Below, one piece after another: positions 1-11,494 of a stretch of DNA of 64,000 nt (its first letter is position 1; each line of letters starts with the position of its first letter). The notes below the pieces were generated by a model, which saw only the letters and a list, made by a program, of their open reading frames with translations, made no database searches and was not told where the DNA came from. The DNA is taken from positions 743,838 to 807,837 of the forward strand of contig NW_019774069.1 in assembly GCF_001039355.2 (NCBI RefSeq), read 5' to 3'. Position numbers and translations under genes: made by a program. The stretch is from Lingula anatina. Lineage: Eukaryota; Brachiopoda; Lingulata; Lingulida; Lingulidae.

Positions 1-186
1 ATGTAACAAGTCACCTTTATTTGGGACCCTTTTCAAGCAGTTATTGGCAATGTAGATCAGTGATTGCTCATTGTTCATGGTGCACTATAAAACACAAGTA
101 TGGCAAGTCGTGAAACACCAATAAAATGTAGTTCTTTAATACTGCCAAGCAATATTTGTAACAAATTAGATTTCTCTATATTTCAG

Positions 187-3100
187 GTGGCTAATATGCT
201 AAGGAGAGCAGCTTTTTCGTCAGATCCAGCTTTCTTGCCACAATTCCTAAAAGAAGTGGTTCTAGAAAAGTAACTATATTTGTATTTTTATAAATTTATT
301 TTAAAAAGTTGTTTCTGTTTAACTGACAGATCTGGGAAATTGATGACTTGATGTAAACAATATTACCTCTATGTCCACCACCCATTCAAAGGTATAAGCC
401 TTTAGCTTGTTATATTATCATTAGTACAAATTTTGGGACTTCACGCCAAGCTATCTCAGTGTCATGTAGATTAACAATGTACTGATGACCAATTCCAGCT
501 ATGTGTATGTCCTGCCAAAGACTGTTGGGAGGATCTATGAAGAACTTATGACTGAGCCTCCTGAAGAATATGCATATCTGTTTTCCTGTGAGAATAGTGA
601 CAAAGATGATTCCATGAACCAATCCAACCCCTCTATAGCTGAACCACCAGCCCCAATGTCCCTGAGGTCAGCTTCTTCCATTGGGTCATGTTCTAATGAT
701 CCTTGGTCCAACAAATCTGGGTAAGTTTTATTTAATTTTCTCTAAATATATTGCCATGGTTTTGTTTTTGTGTATATTTTTATTTTGTACATAATCAAAA
801 ATGTAATACTGCAGTGGGGTCACTGTAGGGTGTTATTAAGGGGAGAAATGTGCATGAAAGAATTGAAGATTTCACTCTGGATCTTTTGTCAGAATTACTC
901 TTTAAGAACCACAGCAAGTAATGGGACTGAAAAGTGATTCAGTGCCATCTGTTTAAGGATATTTGGTATTTTGCATTCTATATGATTAAGATGGGAAAGT
1001 TATTGCTATTTCACAAATGTTTTAAATTTGCTATTGTTAATTGTTTTGGTTGCAGAAGTAGAAGCAGAAGCCTGGTCTCTCACTCCAGTTTCACAGATGC
1101 AAGTTTAAAACGACAGATCATGATACCACAAGTGAAAAAACCAAAAGTTAGTTTTCAGAAATCCTTTATTTTTCAATATATATTTTAAGCAGCCTCTTGA
1201 GATCTTATGATATCTTGTTTGTTCTTAAATCCTTTAAATGTGATGTATACAATTAATAGAAATAGCCTGAATAAAATTTCCCAAGACGGTGTTGTTATAT
1301 AATACAGTTGAATATTTTTTGCATTTTCTTTGATATTGACTGAAGGTAGTGCTGACACCAAATCTTCACTTTCCAGGTGGAAAAGGCAAAAGTCCGGGGT
1401 GCAAGGCCTGTTACAAGAAGTAGTGCAAAAAAGAGGAGTGCAAGAAAAAAGAAAATAATTGGTAAGCTGCACACCTTTATATTAAGTAGGAGGTCTAGTC
1501 AGATGTCACTGTTGCACTTTGCTGGGGTAATGTTATTTCTTCTATTTTACCATATTATCTGTGAATATGAAACTAGGTTGATAATGATAATCATCACTAT
1601 TAGTTTAAGTCCTAACCATAATTTTTGTTTTTGATTTTGACAAACACAAGGTTAACTTTGGAATCCACAATTGAATTTTAGGGCCCCAAATGGAGGTGAC
1701 AAAAGTAAAAAGAAATCTGTTTCTGGGTGGAGATGTTGCGGGTCAAACTTTCAAGGCTAAGACTAATCGTTTGGAGAGGCGCCACACCATGGCAGCGATT
1801 CCCACCAATGCATCTCATACCCCTAAGAAACATTCCACTCCTAGGAAACAAACGCCTGTAAAAACTCCCAGGAAAACCCCTAATAAGATGAACACGCCTA
1901 AGAAGGTCAGTCCCAGACATGCTAGACACTCCAGGAAAGCAAGATCAAGACACTGCAGTGGACATATAGTCAAAGGTAGGGTGGGAAACAACTGTAGGGC
2001 ATTATGTCTGAGCAAATGGCTATTGTAATCCTTATTCAGTACAAATGTGTTGTTTAAGGACTGTGATGTTGTCATGTTATGAAAAAGTATACTGTGGTAA
2101 TGAAACTATATGGCAACAATACTTAGATTATAAAAACTCACATGTTCACCTTTTAAGTCTACTTATTTTACATTTCAGCAATAATGAAAAATCATCATTA
2201 TGCCTATCAAGCATAATGTGTACTGTTTATTTATCATTACATCATTTTAACTGTAATATGTTCCAAAGCCCACTCATTAATTGATGTCATTGTTATCCTA
2301 ATTTGGCTTTATTATAGAGCACCACATCCTGAAGACCAAGATGGTCAGTGAAACCCCCAGACACAAGCAGGTTGCCATGGCATTACGTAAACAAGAAAGA
2401 CAACAATCAGAGACATTACAAGATGTGGTTGTAGTTGAAGAATCTCCAGAGAAAGATCTCCTTGTAAAAAGTAAGTCATGTACCCTTTTAATTGAGATGA
2501 TAATGGAAGCTGTGTATATATATATATGTTCATAAGTAGTTCAGGAACTTCAGATTTTACCTTATATTTAGAAACCATTGTGTACAAGTCAATAGGTATG
2601 TATGTTTGGACAGCCCCTGTGAGTGAAATCACAAGAATGAAAGTTTCATTTTTAATACTGAGGTTTTCACCACCATCATCCTGGCAAGCTTCAGGTGACT
2701 GATGTTCTTCATGATTAACTTTTTATCATTTTTGTTTAATGTATTAAACAGTAATGATAGTTATTATCTGATTTTATTACAGGTGCAGATTTAAATGCAA
2801 GTTCACTGCTGAATGGCAGTCAGAAAGTGAAATGTAAAGTCCAGGGGAAGTCTATCTTGGCCAGGAGAGGGTCTTTCTATTCCGAGGCATCCAGAACTTT
2901 ACAAAAGCACAGAGAACTAGCAAAAAGAATTGCAGGTCATCAGCCTGTGATTCCTCTTCATCCAGAAATGAAACTAAAATTAAAGACACCAGTGAGGAAG
3001 AGGGGTGATTTCTTGCTTTCTCAAATAAGGAAAAGTAGTGAAAAGAAGATTGAAAATGCTGGAGAATCTCAGGATCTAAAGAAAAGTACCCCAGACAAAA

Positions 3101-5454
3101 CTGGAAACTGCACACAGGTTACAAATAGTACCACTGCTGTCACTCCGAGGAGAGCAACCAAGAAAGCACTGTTTCTTTCTCCAGTTAGAACCCCAACAAG
3201 GACAAAGACTCCAACACCTAGAAGTTCAACCCAGGAAGAAACCTCTTGCCACACCAGTCTAACTCCAAGAAAAACACCCAAGAAAACAGGCACTCCAAGT
3301 TCTGTAAAGAGAGCAGTCTTCAATAAACTGGCAACCACTCCAGTGAAAACTTACCAAGAGACACCTGTTTCTTGTTCTACGAAAGTATCCAATGTTTGTA
3401 TATCTGAAACACCTAGTAAACTAACCAACCCAGATTTTGTTTCCCCAGCTAAACAAACTGAATTTGAGTGGCTGACATGGGTGAGCACAACACCCCAGAA
3501 GGCTGGTAGTGGTATCAGTTTAGAGCAATCTTCATTTGCTGATACACCAAGCAAGAATACCAGATCAAGGACAGAAGTGGGACAATATGATGAACTTGGT
3601 GACAAAAATGGTGCATCTAGGTGTCAGACAGATGAGGGGTTATCAGACATTCACAACAAGGAAAGTAATGCTTTAACAGAGGCAGTAAAGCCTGCTAAAT
3701 TAAAAGTGGAAAGGCAATGTGCAACAGACAGTGAACAGTTAACAGAACTTGACACCACAAACCAAAGCAAAACATCAAAAGTGCATCGCAAACAATCAGA
3801 AAGGCGGGCTGCCTCAAATTCTACAAAATCAAGGAAAAAGTTGGACAGTTCTTCAGGCGTGGAGAGTGAAAATGATACCACTCCTATGAAAGGTCAACTG
3901 TCAATCAAAACCTTTCTTCAGCACACTCCTCCTCAAGAGACTTTACTGTCGTCTGCCAGCCCCTTCACCCCTCCACCCATCAGAGTGCAAACAACCCCAG
4001 ATACATTTGACAAATGGCACAGGAGGAAGTCTAGGCATGGATTGCATTCACCAGCAGCTGTGAAAACTAAAGCTGCTTCGAGTATATTTAATACTCAGCC
4101 TTGCCAAGCAAAGGAGACAGGAAGCAAAAGGCAAAAAAGTAGAAGGTCGATCAGTAATGGCCCTTCACCATCACATGGCAACTTGGGCAACTATGGCGAG
4201 GGTAATGTTATTGCAAAAGATGATGATTCAGAAACTGCAGAGAAGGGATGCAAGGACAATTCTATGCTGTCTCAAAATCAAAATGAAAACAGTTCTCTTT
4301 CTTTTCATGACTACATGGTATTTCTCAGCCCCAGTCATAGGAAAACCAGAAAGGCTGCACAGGAAGGGAAAATGAGTGATGATGAAAGTGTCATCCATTT
4401 CAAAGCTGCTGAAGACCAGGGGTACAGCTTATTTGATCCAGAGTCTGCAATTCAGTATAATATAAATGTTGCAAAACGGGTCCTTAAGTCAAGTAATGAA
4501 ATTTCAGAAGGAACTACAATTGAAAAAGAAGTATGCAGAAAAGATATACAGGAGGCTGAAGAAGACTCACTTTTATCAAATAAGGAGTTTGCTGAGAAAA
4601 GGCGGGTCCTAAAACGTCATAGCAGGTCATTTGACAGCCAGTCATCTAAGGAAAGCTTTAACACACAAGGATGGTTGCCAGAGAGAGTGAGTAGAGGACA
4701 TGTTAAGGATACTGTAGTTGAACCCCACCAAACAAAGCGTAGTCCACCAGTTCTAGCTGGTGACATATGCAGGGATGTCTCCTCGGATGACTCATTGAAA
4801 GAAAATAAGGTGCTTAGTAGAAAACGTACATGGACATCTCCAAATGAGATGAGAACGTCCAAAAGGCTGCGCACTAACACTCAATCTTCCCATTTTGATA
4901 CAGAGGACAGTTCTGACAGCATTTCAATGGAAAGTGGAGATGAATTTCTTAATGAAAATGAGACAAATTCGACCTTTTCCTATAGTAGTCATAAAAGGGC
5001 GGTGATGGTGCAAAACACTACAAATTCTGATTTACTCCTTGATGGAGTTGAGGCTGTTGGATCACCAATGCATCAGCGAATTTACAGCTTGAGGAAAGGG
5101 CGCTTGAGATCATTTAGTAGTGACGTTTGTCACATTGTCAGTGGTAGTTCCCATCACTGCGATGAGTTGAACAGTAATGTGGAGAATAGCATAAGTAAAC
5201 CCTACATTCAGTCAAGCAAAGGAAAGTCGGTCAGTGATGTTGCCGATTTACAAACAGCGAGTCCCCAGGGATCAGAAAAGCAGTCTTCTCCTAAATATTC
5301 GCCAGTGTCAGCAATAGGCCTGTTGGGTTTGATGAATTCCCCCATAATTAATACTTCTAATGTAGGTGCAAAACTGGAAGTCAACAAGGTCGGGGAGAGT
5401 GAGCAAAGACCCAGATCGCGTAGGACTTTGAACATGAAAAGTGCCAATAACTGA
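187..5454 (+). CDS. TICRR: TICRR/Treslin, replication-initiation regulator (3' part of gene)
   Basis: Seven exons splice in one frame: 187-269, 499-720, 1056-1146, 1377-1461, 1682-1975, 2318-2470, 2783-5454 (about 1,199 residues; the start is left of the window). Treslin bridges TopBP1 and CDC45/MCM loading at origins and is the animal counterpart of yeast Sld3. Support: the segment YVYVLPKTVGRIYEEL followed by a SHSSFTDASLKRQIMIPQV stretch resembles the end of the Sld3-like region and the conserved block after it. Next come SETPRHKQVAMAL and EESPEK, which look like the two conserved CDK-type S/T-P sites that dock TopBP1. The long last exon is low-complexity and rich in TPxK/SPxK, as expected of the disordered Treslin tail. 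The family call rests on remembered block similarity, not an alignment, so it is less sure than the other genes. The 1682-1975 exon could instead end at an earlier GTCAGT (after 1905), but only the 1975 donor keeps phase with the next exon. Confidence 0.72.
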
Positions 5455-7440
5455 CATTTACTTCATTGAATTGACAATTGTTGTGGTATTTCTAGTAAAC
5501 ACGTTAATGAGCAGTTGATTGGAAATTGTGAATTTTTATTTGCTCATATTTCAGACCGTATCTAGTCTTACGTGTTTAATTTATAATATTTATTCTTATA
5601 TGTTTTCTTTATTTCTTTGTATTTGAACTTCAGAATAAGAACATACTATTGACTGTAATTGAACCAGTGCATTTATGCAAATAATATTTTAAAGCCCTTT
5701 TATTACAGAAATAATGTGGTTGATAAGAAAAATTGATACTCTACCCCTGGTCGGAGAGAAATCGAGAATAAGTGGCACAAATACTCCATGAAGCAGATTT
5801 TTGATTGTGCTTTCGTATTTTTTAATGACAGTCTTCACCTGCATTCAGTGCTCTGTATAATCGTTCGTGAAGTATAATTTCGGTGCCCGGTTGGCTTTAC
5901 AAATGCTGGGAAAGTTGTCACGAAGATTAAAAATTGTGATAATGCAGTATTGGCCCAAATATTTATCAGACCTTTATCGCAACTTTTATCACAATTTGCT
6001 GTCTACTGTTTCCTTTCGACCAAAACGCCAGTGAAAGTTTTTAGTATCTTTTTTTTAATATCGTCTTGCGCGAACGAAATCCACTGCCGTCTGTCGCCTT
6101 GAACGGTTGCACTTTTTAAGGTGTGGTCTCTAGTTACCGGGGCTTTTATTTTTAAAACTTTATTAAATATGCGAAACTAGTTTCGATCTAGAAACGTCAT
6201 GCACATCTCAGTTAAAGCAGGGGTTTCTAATTACGTTTTAACGGTGTGGGGGAGGCTCTAAAAAGTCATTGTGTGCAATGCGGCGATTAAAAATGTTAGT
6301 GATCCAAAATAAAAACTTCCCCATATAAGTATTGAATTCCTTATTAACAACTATGTCTGAGCATGTAAACGCAAAAAAAAAAAAAAAGAGGGGTTGGCTG
6401 ATGTAAGCGTCGTGTTAACTGTTATTTGCTCTATAACTTGGGGAGTCGGGGGTCAGTGTCCAGAAATAAAATTTCAAACAAACACTTGGTGGGGCCAGTA
6501 GACTAGGTTATGCAATTAAAAGTATAAATATTGCACGAATTTGTATTGAATAGTTTGGTTCATATTACTATATAAATGAAGTGCATTAGGGAATGGCTCT
6601 TTAACCTGCGCTTTCCATTTTCCGCACAAACTGGTGCATAATAGACCAACAATACACATTCAAATCTCTCGGCTGAGAGACCGTATTGTGTTACTTGTTT
6701 ACTAATATTTTGAGTTGGAATAGAGTTTTACGATCCCTTCGTTTTCATTGTCGTAGATTTTCTTCAGATAAATGGGTTCCTTTATGATGCCTTCTGCATA
6801 GCTCGGTGATTTTCAAAAGTTTTCGTAAGCCCAACAACACAACAAACGGTGAATGGTGGGTCTTTATGCCTCAATTTGTGAAGGTCGCGTAGGGGACCAG
6901 TTGCTTTTGTATTCTAACTGCGGCATTTGTGAGTTGCATTGCCATTTAGAGTCTCCTTGTAGGGCTTACAAAACAGCGGTCTTGACTTAGAACACTCAGA
7001 AGTAGAATGCTTTGAAAAAATCGTGATAACCCAGAGATTTTTCTGGCTGCAGGGGGCAAACCATAATTACAAACAATTTACACCTTAAAAAACAGCGCAG
7101 AGTAGTCATTTGACGTACGATTTGTACTGGTCTACTGAAAGACTACTTGGGACGACTAAGGATTTGTATTGACGGCAAAAACTGAGGTTTTGACCACAAA
7201 ATCTCCGCACAAAGGAAGTATCAGGTAACCGCTAGGTAAACTTGTTGCCATTGAAGACGGAAACCATTAACATGGAGCAGGCCTAAGCTTTCCGCCAGCG
7301 TTCCCCCTTGGGAATACATCGGTATAGATTTTTCCATAGCAACCTAAAATTGTGCGGAAAAGCTGTTCATTTTGTATCTCTTCAAAAGGTTTGTAAGGAC
7401 TTAAACGGACGATTCCAAACATGTAGAAGCAGAAAAGTGT
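5455..7440. other. Intergenic, TICRR 3' UTR then CpG-richer DNA
   Basis: The first few hundred bases are AT-rich and probably TICRR 3' UTR, though I see no convincing canonical poly(A) signal close to the stop. From about 5,750 onwards CG dinucleotides become clearly more frequent than in the surrounding housekeeping genes. I found no coding exon, tRNA or repeat pair here. It probably holds promoter DNA of the downstream uncharacterised gene. Confidence 0.4.
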
Positions 7441-7447
7441 GTTTTTA

Positions 7448-7565
7448 ATGCAATATGAGGAACTTGTATTCGGACGTGAACAAATCTACAATGCGGGTGT
7501 CTCTGGTCCTACCGCAGGTGACAGTACAGGACGGCACGATGATAGGAAACCCCAGGAAAGTGGCG
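7448..7565 (+). CDS. Possible first coding exon of the uncharacterised gene (weak)
   Basis: An ATG at 7448 opens about 39 codons (begins MQYEELVFGREQ) that reach a good donor, G|GTATGT, after 7565. The stretch lies in CpG-rich DNA upstream of two other plausible exons on the same strand. However, the donor leaves phase 1, while the next candidate exon (8145) is open only in phase 0. Either this is not an exon of that gene, or another exon lies between. A large hairpin starts 16 bp after the donor. Confidence 0.25.
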
Positions 7566-7580
7566 GTATGTTTCTAGGAT

Positions 7581-7664
7581 TCAATCAAGTCGTTATATTT
7601 ATATTCCAGATGCATATAAATATAACGACTTGATTGATATTATATTTATATTCCAGATGCATAT
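7581..7664. repeat. 23-bp perfect inverted repeat with an overlapping direct repeat
   Basis: TCAATCAAGTCGTTATATTT+ATA at 7581-7603 pairs perfectly with its reverse complement at 7615-7637 across an 11-base loop (TTCCAGATGCA). Part of the arm plus the loop (tatatttatattccagatgcatat) occurs again at about 7640-7664. The structure looks like a template-switch or replication-slippage product. Confidence 0.85.
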
Positions 7665-8144
7665 GTTTGTTATATAGCAACGTTCGTTTTAATGAAATTT
7701 TTTCGATGAATCATCAGTACTTTAACTTTCAATCTTCGAATTTAAACTACTTTTACAAACTCTGTGAGCTATGCAAAATAATCAATGCAGCTCTTTGGTC
7801 AACTTTATTTTTAATATACCTAAAAGCCTAATGTCTTTCAGATTTCTTTTAGAACTGCGTTCAATATCAACACTTTATTTGTGAAAAATGGCATTTATTT
7901 TATGAAAATTTTAATGACACGAAAGACTTTCGTATACAACTGAACTACTACCGATATGCCGATATGGGCTCATGCTCAGCAAAACAGAAAATACCTAGTT
8001 AAAATGTCTGCTATTCAACCCTCTGAACCATCAGTGGACAGAGGGTTCAAAAATTAAATTTATTTTTCGACATTGTTCAGTTTTCTCTTTAATTATTAAC
8101 ACAAAAGAAACTATTAATACCTAAATTCCTTTCATTTCTAATAG

Positions 8145-9770
8145 CACCACAAGACGAAGCTTTTTACGTGGAAGATCTATGAACCACATGGTATCAACGG
8201 AGGAGATCCACTGTATTTACCTAAACTGAAACCAAGCATTCCCCTGCACATTAAGCTACAGAACAAACATAGCCAGCTACCAAATATTGAAAAGGAGGAA
8301 AATGTGGAATTTTCTGTCTTTTTATTTTTTGGCGTCTAATTCCCATTTGAGGGATTAGATATCGTAATCGATATTTCCTTTTGGCTTCTCTTTTGGATTA
8401 TAATGTTTAAATATTTGAAAACAAGAGTTTTTATAGGGCATCGGTGAGCTTTAACCTGATCTTATACTTAAGCTTTTGTATATTTCAAACGGGTATATAT
8501 TACAAACCAGAACAAATAAAAATCAATACAAACACATCTTCTATAGTAAAACTCAAATTGTTTTATCTTTAGTTTAACAAAAATTAAGTTGTTATGCATT
8601 AGAAATCTTTGTAACTCGCATGATGAGTACCCCTGCACATTCATTCGTACAAGAGTACAGTGAACGAATAAAGGTATAGGCCCCTATTACTTTAGAAATT
8701 TTGCTGACAGAAAGATCAAAACTTCGAACTAATGATCTTTTTCATTATCAGGCATTTATTAAGCTTTTTTCTTTTAATCCAGCATTGGTCGAGCTTTTAT
8801 TTGTGGGGGTGGCTGAGGAAGAGGGGAGGAGGTTACGTATACGTGAAACGCTGTTGAAAGAAAACCTTATTTTCACTTTTGAGTACACTGACTAAATATA
8901 ATTTGTACTTACTTTTAATTTCTTTTTCTGATTCAGGGGTTGTTATATAAATCGAAGTTGTCTGAAGGATTCAGTCGCCTTCCCAAAATGAAGAAAAAAC
9001 AGAGCAAAATAAGATATCAGCAAATTACTTTTCAAAAATCTCTCTACCCAAAAGGACCAAAGGAACCATACCTCACTGGATATTTATTCCGGAACCAAAC
9101 CATGCCCATCATAAATAATAAGCCATCAAAGCCAAAGCCACAGCTGGTTTACACTAGTAATGAGGATCTGCCACAAGGCGATCCAAGTTTTATCACAGAG
9201 GGACGCACGGACAACACTGTCGAGGAACACAATCAGCCTTCTCATAAGATTGAAATCGAAGATGAAAATAAGGAAATAGACGCTGTAGCAGCAGCAACGA
9301 AAGAGAAAAATGACAATTTTTTGAAGAATTCTGAACCACAAAAAGAAGATGAACTACTCAAATTGGAACCTCACTTTGAAAAATTACCCACTTCAATTGA
9401 AAGTGAAAAACTTTCCAAATCCTTAGAAAGTGATAAACTTGCAAGGTCAATAGAGAGCGAAAGTATTATCTTTCCGACGCTAGATCTCTTTAAAGAACTA
9501 ACGGGATCGTCTGCCATAGATTTGGGATATAACCTCAAGACTTACGCAGGGACCAGACCGCCAAAAACGACACAAAGTTTGAAAGGGTTCAGACCCCCTC
9601 GCACACAGGAACGGCAACTCCATCAGTACCAGGATTCCGAGGATGCAGACAAAGTGGCAGATGATCTAATGACAATGGTGACCGTCAGTAAAATGACACC
9701 GTGCTCCAGTTCCCGTGGTCGATACACAAGATTAAGCAGTAGATATGACGCTCCTTTGGAACAAGAATGA
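8145..9770 (+). CDS. Uncharacterised protein, at least two exons
   Basis: I do not recognise this protein. The last exon, 8937-9770, follows a clean acceptor (gattcag) and encodes about 277 residues. It begins GLLYKSKLSEGF, has a basic N-terminal third (MKKKQSKIRYQQ), an acidic lysine/glutamate-rich middle with three short repeats of the form SIESEKLSKS/SLESDKLARS, and a basic tail ending PLEQE. An upstream candidate exon at 8145-8303 follows acceptor taatag, is open in the matching phase, and reads HHKTKLFTWKIYEPHGINGG and onward with several prolines; its donor (AAT|GTGGAA) is weak. No domain, signal peptide or membrane segment is evident, and the protein looks largely disordered. The start codon is unresolved. 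A possible poly(A) signal lies at 10113. Codons contain many CG dinucleotides, unlike the neighbouring genes. Confidence 0.5.
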
Positions 9771-11494
9771 TTTGAAATGTACACTGTACGTAAGAGAGTC
9801 GTATATACAGCCCCAAAGGTCGTCTATTAAGTATTTATGCCACGGTTTGGTACCGAAGAAAAATAAGTAAATCAATCGAATAATCAATTTCCATTCTTAA
9901 GTTTGTAAATGGGTTAATTTAGTCGTGAGCGCGCACTTTCCCAGTAAAGGTTGGGTAAGTACATGTAGATGTCATCTTACTGATACTACATGTATCTCTT
10001 TAGTGCGAGTCTGGACCAAAAACAACCCCTTAAACAAACTACGTGAAAATTTAATAGCACGTTTCTTATGCTTGTAAATATATACGTGCAGTAAGACACG
10101 ATTTTAATTTCAAATAAAAATACATTACTTCATATTTAAAGCGCTTAATTGCACCTCAGGATGAACAGTTTGCAATATCGCACGAATCTCAATTAATTGT
10201 GTTCTCAGGTGAAGCTATGTTTCACAATAAGTCGATTTTTGCTTCTGGGGAATGTCTCTTGAAATATTCAGGCGAACAGTTGGAGGCCAATGTGAAATAC
10301 AATCTGTGAAACGACGGGTAATACACTGACCAAGCAGGTAATAAACCGCTTTTTAAAAAATCAGGTCAAGATTTTTTGTCATTTCTTTGGTCGACACGAT
10401 TATTTTTTCTGTTTATATTTCTCACTTTTGTATCAACGTAATGGGCACAGGACACCTACCAAACTTATGTTAGAACACATTACTGTGAGATGCTTTCTAT
10501 GACGCATAATTTCAAAAGATTTTATAATTTATTTCAGCATTTTTCATCTGAGTCGATTCTTATCCAAATCCAACTTTTGTACATGTACATGTAGATTTAC
10601 AGAAAATTGCATACACTTTGCTCTTGTACATAACAATACAAAAATAATTCTATGATCTTCAGTGAATTAAAGTATCTTCTGAAAAATGTGAACCACATTT
10701 TCAGCAAAAAAGGGGAATTTCTATTTAAAGTGATGATGCACATCAATCCAAGTTTATTAAAGCCTCAATGTCCCTTTCTTATTTAGTTGTAAACTTGTTG
10801 CTCTTTGTCACAATCCTAAGTCTCTAAAAACACCAAAATTGAGTCAATGTTGCAAATTTTAGCTGATTTTGTTTTCTGTGCCTGTACATGACCTACAACA
10901 GTAAAATTAATGTCTTTCATTACTTTTCTGCATACATGAGCTCATCCCAGACTAGTTAAAACATCTCATACAATCTGTTCATAATAATACATAAACACAC
11001 CATTATATACATAAATGTAATATACGGCAGCTTAAAACTACATATTACTTCCCCAGGGTTGTCACAGACAACAATAAAAAGAGCTGATTCACTTGCACTC
11101 CAAAAAATGTGACTTAAATACGTTTTGCCCCACAAAATAGAGCGTTTGCACATTTGTTAAATATGGATCAATATTCTGAGTCTGATCAGTGCATGATTGG
11201 AACCTATATTTCATCTATTTTGAAATTAACTCCCATCACTGTCAAACTGACAAACTCTGCCCTATCAATGTAGGAAACATTTGCTGGCAGCACTATGCTG
11301 GCAGTGACTGCAATATTATCCAGAATTAAATACTATTTAATAGAGTGATATAACAAGTACAACATCTTTTCATCTGAGTCAACTCAATGATCCCAATAAT
11401 AGGGACAATCTATCAATAGCCTCTGTATATCAAAGTGAAACAAATATGATGACTATCTTTCACATTTGTATTTATAAACATTAAGTAGAGTAGC
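9771..11494. other. Intergenic, convergent 3' ends
   Basis: This lies between the stop of the uncharacterised gene (+) and the stop of FBXO22 (-). It should hold both 3' UTRs. AATAAA at 10113-10118 is a plausible poly(A) signal for the upstream gene. The only other readable stretches are short and show no coding character. No repeats were recognised. Confidence 0.5.
10113..10118 (+). other. Candidate poly(A) signal AATAAA
   Basis: A canonical hexamer about 340 bp after the stop of the uncharacterised gene, in AT-rich DNA. Confidence 0.4.
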
